A stretch of 29,548 bases of DNA from IMG/VR virus record IMGVR_UViG_3300020052_000026, positions 1 through 29,548 of that record, one strand, 5' to 3'. The notes under the pieces are model-generated. The model was not told where the DNA came from. It worked only from the letters and a program-made list of their open reading frames with translations, and made no database searches. Source of the DNA: a virus. This document shows, piece by piece, positions 20,989 to 27,302 of this stretch; position 1 is the stretch's first letter; the number at the start of each line of letters is the position of its first letter. The position numbers and the translations under genes were made by a program.

Positions 20989-21435
20989 TTAAAATATAGA
21001 TTTAGTTTTATATTCTAATATTAAATTATAAAATTCTTTTTCAAATACTATATTTTTAGGAAATCCTTCAGGTAATGATGCTTTATAAAACATTTTAGCC
21101 ATATCAAGATTGGTATATCCATTTAAATTAGTTCCTTTACCATTGTATACTATTAAAAATTCTAAATCTTCATTTTCATCAGCATAATTATATAAATCTT
21201 GAATTTGATATTTAATACTAGATTGTTTAATACTTGGATGAATTTTTTTAGTTAAATCTTTAGTAACTATCGCATAAGATTGTCCTTGTAAACCTTTAGC
21301 CTGTCCATAAATAGCACCAAAATTTTTAACAGCATCTAAAGCCGCACCTTTACCATGTCTACCTTGTGTATTAGATCCAAATACAAATATTTGATTTGTA
21401 TTTAATTTAGTTATTTTACCTATATATGTTTTCAT
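20989..21435 (-). CDS. Macro-domain-like protein (phage A1S_2505-type)
   Basis: 148 aa. 'NQIFVFGSNTQGRHGKGAAL' continuing 'DAVKNFGAIYGQAKGLQGQSYAIVTKDL' is the N-terminal signature of the phage-associated macro-like family: a beta strand, 'GSN--G-HG-GAA--A---FGA--G---G--G-SYAI-T'. Macro folds bind ADP-ribose or derivatives, and some remove phosphate or ADP-ribosyl groups. The second half 'LEFLIVYNGKGTNLNGYTNLDMAKMF' fits the fold. The start overlaps the upstream small gene (ATGA). With a Tpt1-like enzyme in the same window, ADP-ribose phosphate is a plausible ligand (inference). Confidence 0.75.
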   Translation of the reverse strand: MKTYIGKITKLNTNQIFVFGSNTQGRHGKGAALDAVKNFGAIYGQAKGLQGQSYAIVTKDLTKKIHPSIKQSSIKYQIQDLYNYADENEDLEFLIVYNGKGTNLNGYTNLDMAKMFYKASLPEGFPKNIVFEKEFYNLILEYKTKSIF

Positions 21436-21608
21436 AATTCTTTATATAAAATATGAGTATATCCATAATATCTGTCAGTTGTTTCATTTATATGTAATAT
21501 TTCTATATTATTTTCAGATAAAAATTTATTAACATCCACTCTATTACTAAAAGTAATATATTTTAAATCTTTTTTATTTATTATATTTTTTTTGTTTTGT
21601 TTTGTCAT
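21432..21608 (-). CDS. Small protein of a local ~60-aa family
   Basis: 58 aa, starting TAATG-coupled to the upstream DUF4326 gene and ending ATGA-coupled to the macro-like gene. 'SNRVDVNKFLSENNIEILHI' and 'DRYYGYTHILYKEL' match the pattern of the 61-aa gene at 22301 (KVNKFLKDKI...YTYIFYKHKKK) and loosely the 63-aa gene at 22920. Probably a small alpha/beta domain. Function unknown; the tight coupling on both sides supports that it is real. Confidence 0.7.
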   Translation of the reverse strand: MTKQNKKNIINKKDLKYITFSNRVDVNKFLSENNIEILHINETTDRYYGYTHILYKEL

Positions 21609-21910
21609 TAAAATATAGATTTAATTTTTTTCTCATTTATTAATTTTACTAAAACTTCACAATGACATGATTTTGGTACACAGAAACATCCTAATATTTT
21701 ATTTTCTAGCTCTTCTAATGAATTTAATAATTGATCTTGAGTTAATATCCATTCTTCATATTTTTGTATAGCTACACGTCTAGAACTAACTATATAAAGT
21801 GCTTTAGTCTCTTTATCTTTTATATGTGTAAATGGATTACCCCATTTACTACCTCGACCACAATATACATCATATCTTTTTGTATTATTTATATTAACTA
21901 TAGTTGTCAT
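21608..21910 (-). CDS. DUF4326 family protein
   Basis: 100 aa. 'VNINNTKRYDVYCGRGSKWG' continuing 'NPF', then 'RRVAIQKYEEWILTQDQLLN', 'LEELENKILGCFCVPKSCHC' and 'EVLVKLINEKK' match the DUF4326 pattern closely (R-GKWGNPF ... AI--Y--W ... L-EL--K-LGC-C-P--CH-DVL). The conserved Cys/His cluster suggests metal or ligand binding. Function is unknown; the family is common in phages. Confidence 0.88.
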   Translation of the reverse strand: MTTIVNINNTKRYDVYCGRGSKWGNPFTHIKDKETKALYIVSSRRVAIQKYEEWILTQDQLLNSLEELENKILGCFCVPKSCHCEVLVKLINEKKIKSIF

Positions 21911-21923
21911 TTATAAATGATTA

Positions 21924-22289
21924 TCAAGAAAAAATTTCACCATTAGTTTCTATTTCTAAAATCATTGTTTTTAATTGATCTATCAAAACATCATTATGAT
22001 TTCCGCATTGGTGTAAAACAATTAATTTCGCTCTTCCTCCTTGTGATTCATCATCATCATCAATTAAACCTATCCAAGTTTCAATTTGTTTACTTTCAAA
22101 CCAATTAGTAGGTTTTACAATATCTTCTTTTACTTCAACCCAATCATTAGAGTCTTCTATAAAGTCCATAAATATACATTCATTGGTTTTAAAAATTTCA
22201 TTACCTCTTTCAAAGTGTAAAAAATAGTCTATTTTTGAATCATTAGTACCTATTATACCTGTCTTTAAATGTTTAAATTTTCTTATCAT
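21924..22289 (-). CDS. Uncharacterised small acidic protein
   Basis: 121 aa, not recognised. It begins 'MIRKFKHLKTGIIGTNDSKI', a beta-like start, with 'NDWVEVKEDIVKPTNWFESK' in the middle and a run of four Asp ('GLIDDDDESQGGRAKLIVLHQCG') before the end. No membrane segment. It belongs to the co-directional run of small accessory genes. Confidence 0.65.
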   Translation of the reverse strand: MIRKFKHLKTGIIGTNDSKIDYFLHFERGNEIFKTNECIFMDFIEDSNDWVEVKEDIVKPTNWFESKQIETWIGLIDDDDESQGGRAKLIVLHQCGNHNDVLIDQLKTMILEIETNGEIFS

Positions 22290-22300
22290 TTTTTGTTTAT

Positions 22301-22486
22301 TTATTTTTTTTTATGTTTATAAAATATATAAGTATAAATATCACCACCTCTAACTACAGTATTTGAGCTAATTAATATTTTATCTTTTAAAAACTTATTA
22401 ACTTTATCTTCTAAAGATGTATCATCATAATAATTATAAGATATAGTATGAAATAATACATTTTCATTATTATTATTTTTTGTCAT
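22301..22486 (-). CDS. Small protein of a local ~60-aa family
   Basis: 61 aa. 'SLEDKVNKFLKDKILISSNT' then 'GGDIYTYIFYKHKKK' shares the V-x-KFL ... I ... Y-Y---YK pattern with the 58-aa protein at 21432. Start overlaps the deoxyribonucleotidase stop by 4 nt (ATGA-type). Function unknown. Confidence 0.7.
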   Translation of the reverse strand: MTKNNNNENVLFHTISYNYYDDTSLEDKVNKFLKDKILISSNTVVRGGDIYTYIFYKHKKK

Positions 22487-22923
22487 AATAAATATTCTTT
22501 AATAATTTTCCAATTAGGAAATAGTGTAGATCCAAAAAGTATTAATTCACCAGTAAATCTATCTTGACCTCGACCTGATTTATTATCATCTATTAAATAA
22601 TCACCTATACATAATGATTTATCTGAAGATATAATTATTTTTTCACAAAAATTAATACCAAAGTACTTTCTGATCCAAAAGTTTTTTTCAGCTAAACACA
22701 TAGGATTTTTCCAACTTGGTGCGGTTAATATCCAAACATCATATTTGGTCATTAATAATTTAACGGTTTCAATAGAATCTTTTATTGGATCCATATCCAT
22801 AAAAAATCCGTATTGTGATTGTGGATATGGTTGTGTAGGAAATAAAATTTTATATTTTTTAATGTTTTTAGATATATCAGCTAAAACACCATCCATATCT
22901 ACATATATTCTTTTCTTTTTCAT
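22483..22923 (-). CDS. 5'(3')-deoxyribonucleotidase
   Basis: 146 aa, NT5C-type HAD phosphatase that removes phosphate from deoxynucleoside monophosphates. Seen: 'RIYVDMDGVLAD' (Asp9-x-Asp11), 'VWILTAPSWKNPMCLAEKNF' (Thr67, Lys80), and 'CIGDYLIDDNKSGRG' (Asp112-Asp113) with 'FGSTLFPNWKIIKEYL', the family's normal order and near its normal length. It probably adjusts host or phage dNTP pools during replication. It overlaps both neighbours by 4 nt. Confidence 0.88.
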   Translation of the reverse strand: MKKKRIYVDMDGVLADISKNIKKYKILFPTQPYPQSQYGFFMDMDPIKDSIETVKLLMTKYDVWILTAPSWKNPMCLAEKNFWIRKYFGINFCEKIIISSDKSLCIGDYLIDDNKSGRGQDRFTGELILFGSTLFPNWKIIKEYLL

Positions 22924-23111
22924 TTTTTAATTTCTTTATAGATGTATATCATATCATTATTAAAAATTTTAATATCTAATATTTCTATTTTTTTATTATT
23001 AATCCAATTATTAAATTTTTTTTCATACTCTAAATGATAATTAAATACTTTCATCAGTAATAATGATTCAGGTGTACTAATAATAATATTATTTAATATA
23101 TTATTTGTCAT
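22920..23111 (-). CDS. Small uncharacterised protein
   Basis: 63 aa. 'LEYEKKFNNWINNKKIEILD' and 'NDMIYIYKEIKK' loosely follow the pattern of the small proteins at 21432 and 22301 (helix, I-I-I, Y-Y---K end). It overlaps both neighbours by 4 nt, so it belongs to a coupled run. Confidence 0.65.
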   Translation of the reverse strand: MTNNILNNIIISTPESLLLMKVFNYHLEYEKKFNNWINNKKIEILDIKIFNNDMIYIYKEIKK

Positions 23112-23818
23112 TTTTTTGTTATAAATTTAACATAATTTTTAGTTTCAGTAAAATTAGGTATTTTATTACCATATTTTTCAACATTACCTGATCCAGCATT
23201 ATATGATGCAAATACTAAATCCCATTCATGATATTTGTCCCATAAATAAGATAAATAATATGTACCAACTATAATATTTTGTTGATTAGTAGAATATGAA
23301 TTAATAGATCCATATTTTTTTTCATATCGTTTTTTAATAGCTTTAAATGTACCAGGCATAATTTGCATATAACCTTTGGCTCCAGCTGAACTTGTTAAAC
23401 CCGGTTTAAATCTACTTTCTTTTTGAATTAATCGATATATGTATCTTTGTGGAATTTTAAATTTTATAGATAATCTATAAATTAATTTTAAATCATCATG
23501 ATTAAAGTTTTTCGGTATAACTATATCTGAATGTTTAAATGCCATATATCTTAAATAATCTTTATCTTCTATAATTGTATTATATGCTTTTAAATCTAAA
23601 TCATATTCTCTAATATTTTTATTCAATATTAATGTATCTTCTTTTAAAGAAGTAATTATAGAATTATTTGATATAATTAATTTATCTCTTTGTTTATATC
23701 CTATTAAAAAAGTTAAATATGATATAATTAAAATAATAAATAATAAAATTAATTTAGATCTAAATTTTTTATTAAAAAGATAATTTATATAAAATAAGTT
23801 ATAATAATAATTTTTCAT
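23108..23818 (-). CDS. Membrane-anchored lytic transglycosylase (SLT domain)
   Basis: 236 aa. An N-terminal membrane helix at ~22-41 (LILLFIILIISYLTFLIGY) is followed by a ~70-residue coiled linker and an SLT/lysozyme-like domain from ~110: 'IPQRYIYRLIQKESRFKPG' (catalytic Glu134), 'SSAGAKGYMQIMPGTF', 'NIIVGTYYLSYLW' and 'FASYNAGSGNVEKYG'. These enzymes cut peptidoglycan MurNAc-GlcNAc bonds. It could be the endolysin, released or exported through its N-terminal anchor, or a virion muralytic protein. It is the first gene of the compact run, just downstream of the tmRNA terminator. Confidence 0.88.
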   Translation of the reverse strand: MKNYYYNLFYINYLFNKKFRSKLILLFIILIISYLTFLIGYKQRDKLIISNNSIITSLKEDTLILNKNIREYDLDLKAYNTIIEDKDYLRYMAFKHSDIVIPKNFNHDDLKLIYRLSIKFKIPQRYIYRLIQKESRFKPGLTSSAGAKGYMQIMPGTFKAIKKRYEKKYGSINSYSTNQQNIIVGTYYLSYLWDKYHEWDLVFASYNAGSGNVEKYGNKIPNFTETKNYVKFITKK

Positions 23819-23861
23819 GTTATGTTAATTTTTACAATTATATGATTTTTTTATTATAAAT

Positions 23862-23896
23862 AAAAAAATCTCAATACAATTAAGTATTGAGATTTT
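23862..23896 (-). terminator. Intrinsic terminator after tmRNA
   Basis: A 13-bp stem AAAATCTCAATAC/GTATTGAGATTTT with a 6-nt loop and T7 on the minus strand, one base beyond the mature tmRNA 3' end. Confidence 0.85.
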
Positions 23897-23897
23897 G

Positions 23898-24295
23898 TGG
23901 AACATGTGGGATTCGAACCCACGTTTCAATAAACACCTAATAAATTTTCTACATGTTTAGTTTTAATTTCTATAAAAACAAAATATTTAATTTTCTAATT
24001 AACAAATAATATATTTTATTCTAAATATATAAAATCTTTTTGTAATTTTCAGAGTAAATTACCAACTTTAAACCGTTTTTATCTTTTCAGATCGACTTAA
24101 GCTGCCATAAGTACGTTATCTTCGGTAGAGATAACTTCATTCGAAAATGAACTTGGAGCTAAGGCTTCTGCAATTTTTGAGAAAGCAGAGTTTTTTGTGT
24201 TTGCATTTATTGTTTTGTATTCTTTTTTAAGTGATTTATACTTGTCACTACATGCTTATTTTTAAATAACTTAATGATCAACTCCAAAATGCCCC
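23898..24295 (-). ncRNA. ssrA: tmRNA (ssrA) with a 35-codon tag
   Basis: ~398 nt. Acceptor GGGGCAT pairs with ATGTTCC and includes G3-U70, the alanine identity pair; T arm GTGGG-TTCGAAT-CCCAC; A73, CCA not encoded. The tag frame (24204 down to TAA at 24097) starts GCAAACACAAAAAACTCTGC, coding ANTKNSAF, clearly related to the E. coli ANDENYA start, and ends VLMAA, a ClpX-type hydrophobic-AA end. The tag is 35 residues, long compared with the usual ~8-15. tmRNA rescues stalled ribosomes by trans-translation. It lies 48 nt downstream of clpP. The tag start is chosen by homology. Confidence 0.9.
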
Positions 24296-24343
24296 ATATT
24301 TTGTTATATTACAATTATATATATTTAATTTTAAATATAAAAA

Positions 24344-24934
24344 TTAATTCATTTTTATTTTTATTTCATCTATAGAACCATATTTAATACTTTCATCACT
24401 TTTCATCCAATAATCACGTTCACAATCTTTTTTAACTTTAGAAACAGATTGTCCAGTATTTTCAGCAATAATATGTATTAAATCTTTTTTAATAGATTGT
24501 AATTCTTTATTATGAATATCTATATCAGTAGCTTGTGAAAAATCTATTCCAGATAATGGTTGGTGTAACATCATTTTACTATTAGGTAAAGCGTAACGAT
24601 GGCCTTTTTCTCCAGCAATTGCTAATATATATGCCATAGATGCCGCTAATCCCATTACACATGTATAAACTGGTGCATCTATCATACGTATAGTGTCATA
24701 AATAGCCAATCCAGAATAAACATCTCCACCTGGACTATTAATATATAACCAAATTGGTTCAGAACTAATAGACGTTAAATATATTAATTGTGCGTTAATA
24801 GTATTTGCTATAAAATCATTAATACCTTCACCTAAAAAGATAATTCTATCTTTCATTAATCTATCAAATACTGAAATAATTGAAGAATTTTCGTTTGATT
24901 CTTCAATTATCATTGGTGTAAAACTTTTAATCAT
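24344..24934 (-). CDS. clpP: ClpP-family serine protease subunit
   Basis: 196 aa, normal ClpP length. Tetradecameric ClpP degrades proteins unfolded by ClpX or ClpA. Seen: 'RIIFLGEGINDFIANTINAQ', 'WLYINSPGGDVYSGLAIYDT', catalytic Ser99 in 'CVMGLAASMA', His124 in 'MMLHQPLSG' and Asp174 in 'CERDYWMKSDE', ending 'YGSIDEIKIKMN'. The triad is complete with typical spacing. 'GLAASMA' replaces the usual 'GQAASMG'. In phages ClpP-like proteins can also be prohead proteases, but here gp21 already fills that role, and the tmRNA beside it suggests degradation of tagged proteins. No Clp ATPase is in the window. Confidence 0.9.
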   Translation of the reverse strand: MIKSFTPMIIEESNENSSIISVFDRLMKDRIIFLGEGINDFIANTINAQLIYLTSISSEPIWLYINSPGGDVYSGLAIYDTIRMIDAPVYTCVMGLAASMAYILAIAGEKGHRYALPNSKMMLHQPLSGIDFSQATDIDIHNKELQSIKKDLIHIIAENTGQSVSKVKKDCERDYWMKSDESIKYGSIDEIKIKMN

Positions 24935-24987
24935 ATACTTTGTTTTAATTTATTATTTATATTATTAAAACAAATTAAAGTTTAAAA

Positions 24988-25017
24988 AAAAAGAGTATCA
25001 ATATTGATACTCTTTTT
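24988..25017. terminator. Bidirectional palindromic terminator
   Basis: A perfect palindrome AAAAAGAGTATCAAT/ATTGATACTCTTTTT between the 218-aa gene and clpP, so clpP-tmRNA forms its own transcript. Confidence 0.85.
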
Positions 25018-25040
25018 ATATATTTTATATTTTATATTTT

Positions 25041-25697
25041 TTACATTACAAGTCTGGCTGGTGTAAAACCAAATTTATTATATAAATTATTTTGTTCCAT
25101 TTTTAATGTAGTCCATGAAAAAATTATAGATGGAATTGATTCAACAGTAAATACTTCTTGATTCGCAATAGTTGATATATGTTCAATAACAACAACACCA
25201 CCATTAACTTCAGGTGTATTTACACCATAAGATTTAATATCATCAATATATACCAATTTACCAATTTCGAAACCTTGTTTACCTGGTCGAATTACATCAG
25301 AATCTTCATCAGATTCATAATCTTCATCAGAATCATAATCTTCATCAGAATCTTCATCAGAATCATAATCTTCATCAAAACCATAATCATAATCTTCATC
25401 AGAATCATAGTCTTCATCAGAATCATAATCTTCATTAACCACATTTCTAACAGCGTCTAAACCGTTATTATATGAATTAATAACATCATCTAATGATTCT
25501 TTTGTATTAGATTGTTCTTGTTGTGGTGCACTTAAAAAGTCAATATTAAATACTTGTACTTTACCATATAAAGATGTCAAATTTAATTCATTAATAATAT
25601 CATTAACTGAACATAAAGCATTATCTGTTTGATAAATTAAAACATCATCAACTTTAATATTAAATTCTTTTTCTGATTTTTTATATACTTTAATCAT
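25041..25697 (-). CDS. Uncharacterised protein with DSDEDY repeats
   Basis: 218 aa, not recognised. An N-terminal domain (~1-85, 'FNIKVDDVLIYQTDNALCSV') is joined by a highly acidic linker of DYDSDE repeats (~88-132) to a C-terminal domain (~135-218, 'GKLVYIDDIKSYGVNTPEVN', 'TVESIPSIIFSWTTLK'). Linker repeats code from 18-nt units. A TATATTTG promoter lies 32 nt upstream; a divergent late-type promoter serves the next acidic-repeat gene. The acidic linker may mimic DNA or act as a spacer. Confidence 0.7.
   Translation of the reverse strand: MIKVYKKSEKEFNIKVDDVLIYQTDNALCSVNDIINELNLTSLYGKVQVFNIDFLSAPQQEQSNTKESLDDVINSYNNGLDAVRNVVNEDYDSDEDYDSDEDYDYGFDEDYDSDEDSDEDYDSDEDYESDEDSDVIRPGKQGFEIGKLVYIDDIKSYGVNTPEVNGGVVVIEHISTIANQEVFTVESIPSIIFSWTTLKMEQNNLYNKFGFTPARLVM
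25300..25437 (-). repeat. 18-bp acidic repeats (DYDSDE)
   Basis: Tandem units of TCTTCATCAGAATCATAA on the plus strand, partly shortened, coding an Asp/Glu/Ser/Tyr linker on the minus strand. Confidence 0.85.
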
Positions 25698-25729
25698 TTT
25701 TATAATTTATTTGTTTATTTTTATTTTTA

Positions 25730-25760
25730 CAAATATAATAATAAATTTTAATATATAAAA
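25730..25760. promoter_or_regulatory. Divergent early-type and late-type promoters
   Basis: Minus-strand TATATTTG (25730-25737) faces the 218-aa gene; plus-strand TATATAAAA (25752-25760), followed by ATAAATAC, faces the 117-aa gene and ends 17 nt before its ATG. The two classes sit back to back within 31 nt. Confidence 0.6.
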
Positions 25761-25777
25761 ATAAATACTAAAAATAT

Positions 25778-26131
25778 ATGAAAATTCAAATAGGAGGATT
25801 TGATATAGAGATCAATAATGACGAAGAATCTATGTCAATAAAAATAATCGATGCTTCTGGAAAAGAATTATCTAATAATACGTATTCTCAATCTATAGAA
25901 GGTTCAGAAACAGAAGAAGTAGAAGAACCAGAAATAGACTCAGTTGATGATATAGTTCAAGATGATTCAGAAGAAATTCAAGATGATTCAGAAGAAGTTC
26001 AAGATGATTCAGAAGAAGTTCAAGATGATTCAGAAGAAGTTCAAGATGATTCAGAAGAAGTTCAAGAAGAAGATACAAATGAATCTTTTATATTAGATTT
26101 TGAATCTTTTAAGAAGAAAAAAAATAAATAA
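25778..26131 (+). CDS. Acidic repeat protein, possible head-core protein
   Basis: 117 aa, not recognised. A short N-terminal beta-like part ('MKIQIGGFDIEINNDEESMS') is followed by five VQDDSEE repeats (~60-94) and a basic tail 'ESFILDFESFKKKKNK'. It is the only plus-strand gene in the right two-thirds and has a late-type promoter. Its acidic body with a short 'F--FESF' tail resembles small prohead-core or internal proteins of T4-like phages, but this is a guess. Confidence 0.65.
   Translation: MKIQIGGFDIEINNDEESMSIKIIDASGKELSNNTYSQSIEGSETEEVEEPEIDSVDDIVQDDSEEIQDDSEEVQDDSEEVQDDSEEVQDDSEEVQEEDTNESFILDFESFKKKKNK
25955..26071 (+). repeat. 21-bp repeats coding VQDDSEE
   Basis: Five nearly identical units of GTTCAAGATGATTCAGAAGA-A plus a partial sixth. 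Near identity suggests recent expansion by slippage. Confidence 0.9.
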
Positions 26132-26172
26132 AAAAAAAAAAGAATGATTTTAAAATCATTCTTTTTTTTTTT
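26131..26172. terminator. Bidirectional terminator between convergent genes
   Basis: AGAATGATTTT/AAAATCATTCT stem with A11 and T11 tracts serves the plus-strand acidic gene and the minus-strand Tpt1 gene. Confidence 0.88.
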
Positions 26173-26725
26173 ACATATATTTTATAGATAGATAATGTTT
26201 ATCTACATTATCTGTTAAATATACATTATTTTCAGATAAATATATTATATTATTTTTTAAATATTCTATATGATTTAAAATAATTAAAACTGGTTCACTT
26301 TTAGTTTTATTATTTTTTTGATTAGCTCTTTTCTTAGCTAATTCTATATCACTAGTCCAATGTACATGATTTCTAGATCCAGAAATAATTTTATCGTTTA
26401 AAATTATTTCTGCTGTTTTTTTATCTGTACCATGATATAATATAATATTAGAATTTAATGTTTTTAATTGTATAAATTCTTTTTTTATAGCTATACCATT
26501 AGAATGTCCTTGTGTAGCTCTTATTTTATTTTTAAAATTATCAAATATAAATCTTTTTTTATTATTAGTATTAACTATATATTCTAGATCTAACAAAGAT
26601 ATAGATAAATGATTTAATATATCTGATACTTTAATCCAACCTTTATCATCAATATTAAGACCTTCTGTATCATGTCTTAAAATTTTTGATAAATGTCTTG
26701 ATTTTCTTTCTAATATTTTGTTCAT
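26171..26725 (-). CDS. kptA: RNA 2'-phosphotransferase (Tpt1/KptA)
   Basis: 184 aa, the family's normal size. Tpt1/KptA moves an internal RNA 2'-phosphate to NAD+, giving ADP-ribose 1'',2''-cyclic phosphate and nicotinamide. Seen: 'KSRHLSKILRHDTEGLNIDD' then 'KGWIKVSDIL' (the 'S--LS--LRH-P---GL--D--GW--V--LL' motif; Arg17-His18), 'IRATQGHS' (Arg69, His74), 'ILYHGT' (98-100), and 'SGSRNHVHWTSD' (Arg118, His120, His122). All key residues seem present. Usual His-Leu-Ser is His-Trp-Thr here. Two TATATTTG boxes precede it, the nearer 4 nt from the ATG. Confidence 0.9.
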   Translation of the reverse strand: MNKILERKSRHLSKILRHDTEGLNIDDKGWIKVSDILNHLSISLLDLEYIVNTNNKKRFIFDNFKNKIRATQGHSNGIAIKKEFIQLKTLNSNIILYHGTDKKTAEIILNDKIISGSRNHVHWTSDIELAKKRANQKNNKTKSEPVLIILNHIEYLKNNIIYLSENNVYLTDNVDKHYLSIKYM

Positions 26726-26729
26726 AATA

Positions 26730-26757
26730 CAAATATATAAATTATTTTACAAATATA
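26730..26757 (-). promoter_or_regulatory. Tandem -7-like boxes before kptA
   Basis: TATATTTG occurs twice on the minus strand (26750-26757 and 26730-26737), 20 nt apart. The nearer box would give an almost leaderless mRNA. Confidence 0.55.
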
Positions 26758-26765
26758 AAATTATT

Positions 26766-27257
26766 TTACATATTTATAAAAAATTGTAAAATACTTAAAA
26801 CTTCTAATGATATGTCATCTGGTAAATCTGAAATTTCTAATTTTTCAAATACTATATCTGATTCTGTATTTAATACATCATTATATTTTTTTATTTGTTC
26901 TTCTCTATTATTTAATGTATTAGTATATTCAGATTTTAATTCAGAAATAGCGTTTATCCATAAAGGATCTTCAACATTAATATCAAATTCTTGTTGGCCA
27001 TTATTATTTAATTTTTCAACTATTGTACCATCTTCATTTTTTTTAGTAAAATTATTACATAAATCTATTCTTTTATTTTCATATTCTAAAAAATCTTCAG
27101 ATGGTTGTGTATATGAATTAATTTTTTCTACTTCAGATTTAATTAATTTTAAATTATTTAAAATAACAATTGATATTTTTTTACCTTTTAATATACTTAA
27201 TTTATTGATATTATTATTTATAATATCATTCATTTGTAAAATTTCTATATTTTTCAT
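26766..27257 (-). CDS. Uncharacterised helical protein
   Basis: 163 aa, not recognised. Mostly charged helices: 'NINKLSILKGKKISIVILNN', 'LKLIKSEVEKINSYTQPSED', 'ISELKSEYTNTLNNREEQIK', with a C-terminal hydrophobic 'SLEVLSILQFFINM'. The type resembles small phage assembly or measure proteins, with no firm match. A late-type box (TATATAATT at 27275-27283) precedes it. Confidence 0.65.
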   Translation of the reverse strand: MKNIEILQMNDIINNNINKLSILKGKKISIVILNNLKLIKSEVEKINSYTQPSEDFLEYENKRIDLCNNFTKKNEDGTIVEKLNNNGQQEFDINVEDPLWINAISELKSEYTNTLNNREEQIKKYNDVLNTESDIVFEKLEISDLPDDISLEVLSILQFFINM

Positions 27258-27274
27258 TTTGTTTTAGTTTTTTT

Positions 27275-27283
27275 AATTATATA
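27275..27283 (-). promoter_or_regulatory. T4-late-like promoter box
   Basis: TATATAATT followed by AAAAAAAC on the minus strand, 17 nt before the ATG at 27257. Confidence 0.5.
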
Positions 27284-27302
27284 AAAATAAAACAAAATAG
27301 TT

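Noticed and set aside
24344-24934. ClpP-like gene as a prohead protease
   Set aside because: A gp21-type protease is present beside the capsid gene, and this protein has the full-length ClpP layout and lies next to the tmRNA.
25179-25460. Plus-strand Ile/Phe/Arg repeat frame
   Set aside because: Antisense of the DYDSDE repeat.
25300-26071. CRISPR-like short repeats
   Set aside because: The repeats are contiguous, in frame, without spacers, and code acidic protein segments.
25893-26078. Minus-strand LELLLNH repeat frame
   Set aside because: Antisense of the VQDDSEE repeat.
26812-27267. 151-aa plus-strand frame with hydrophobic runs
   Set aside because: Antisense of the 163-aa minus-strand gene, which has a late-type promoter; hydrophobicity comes from reversed AT-rich codons.
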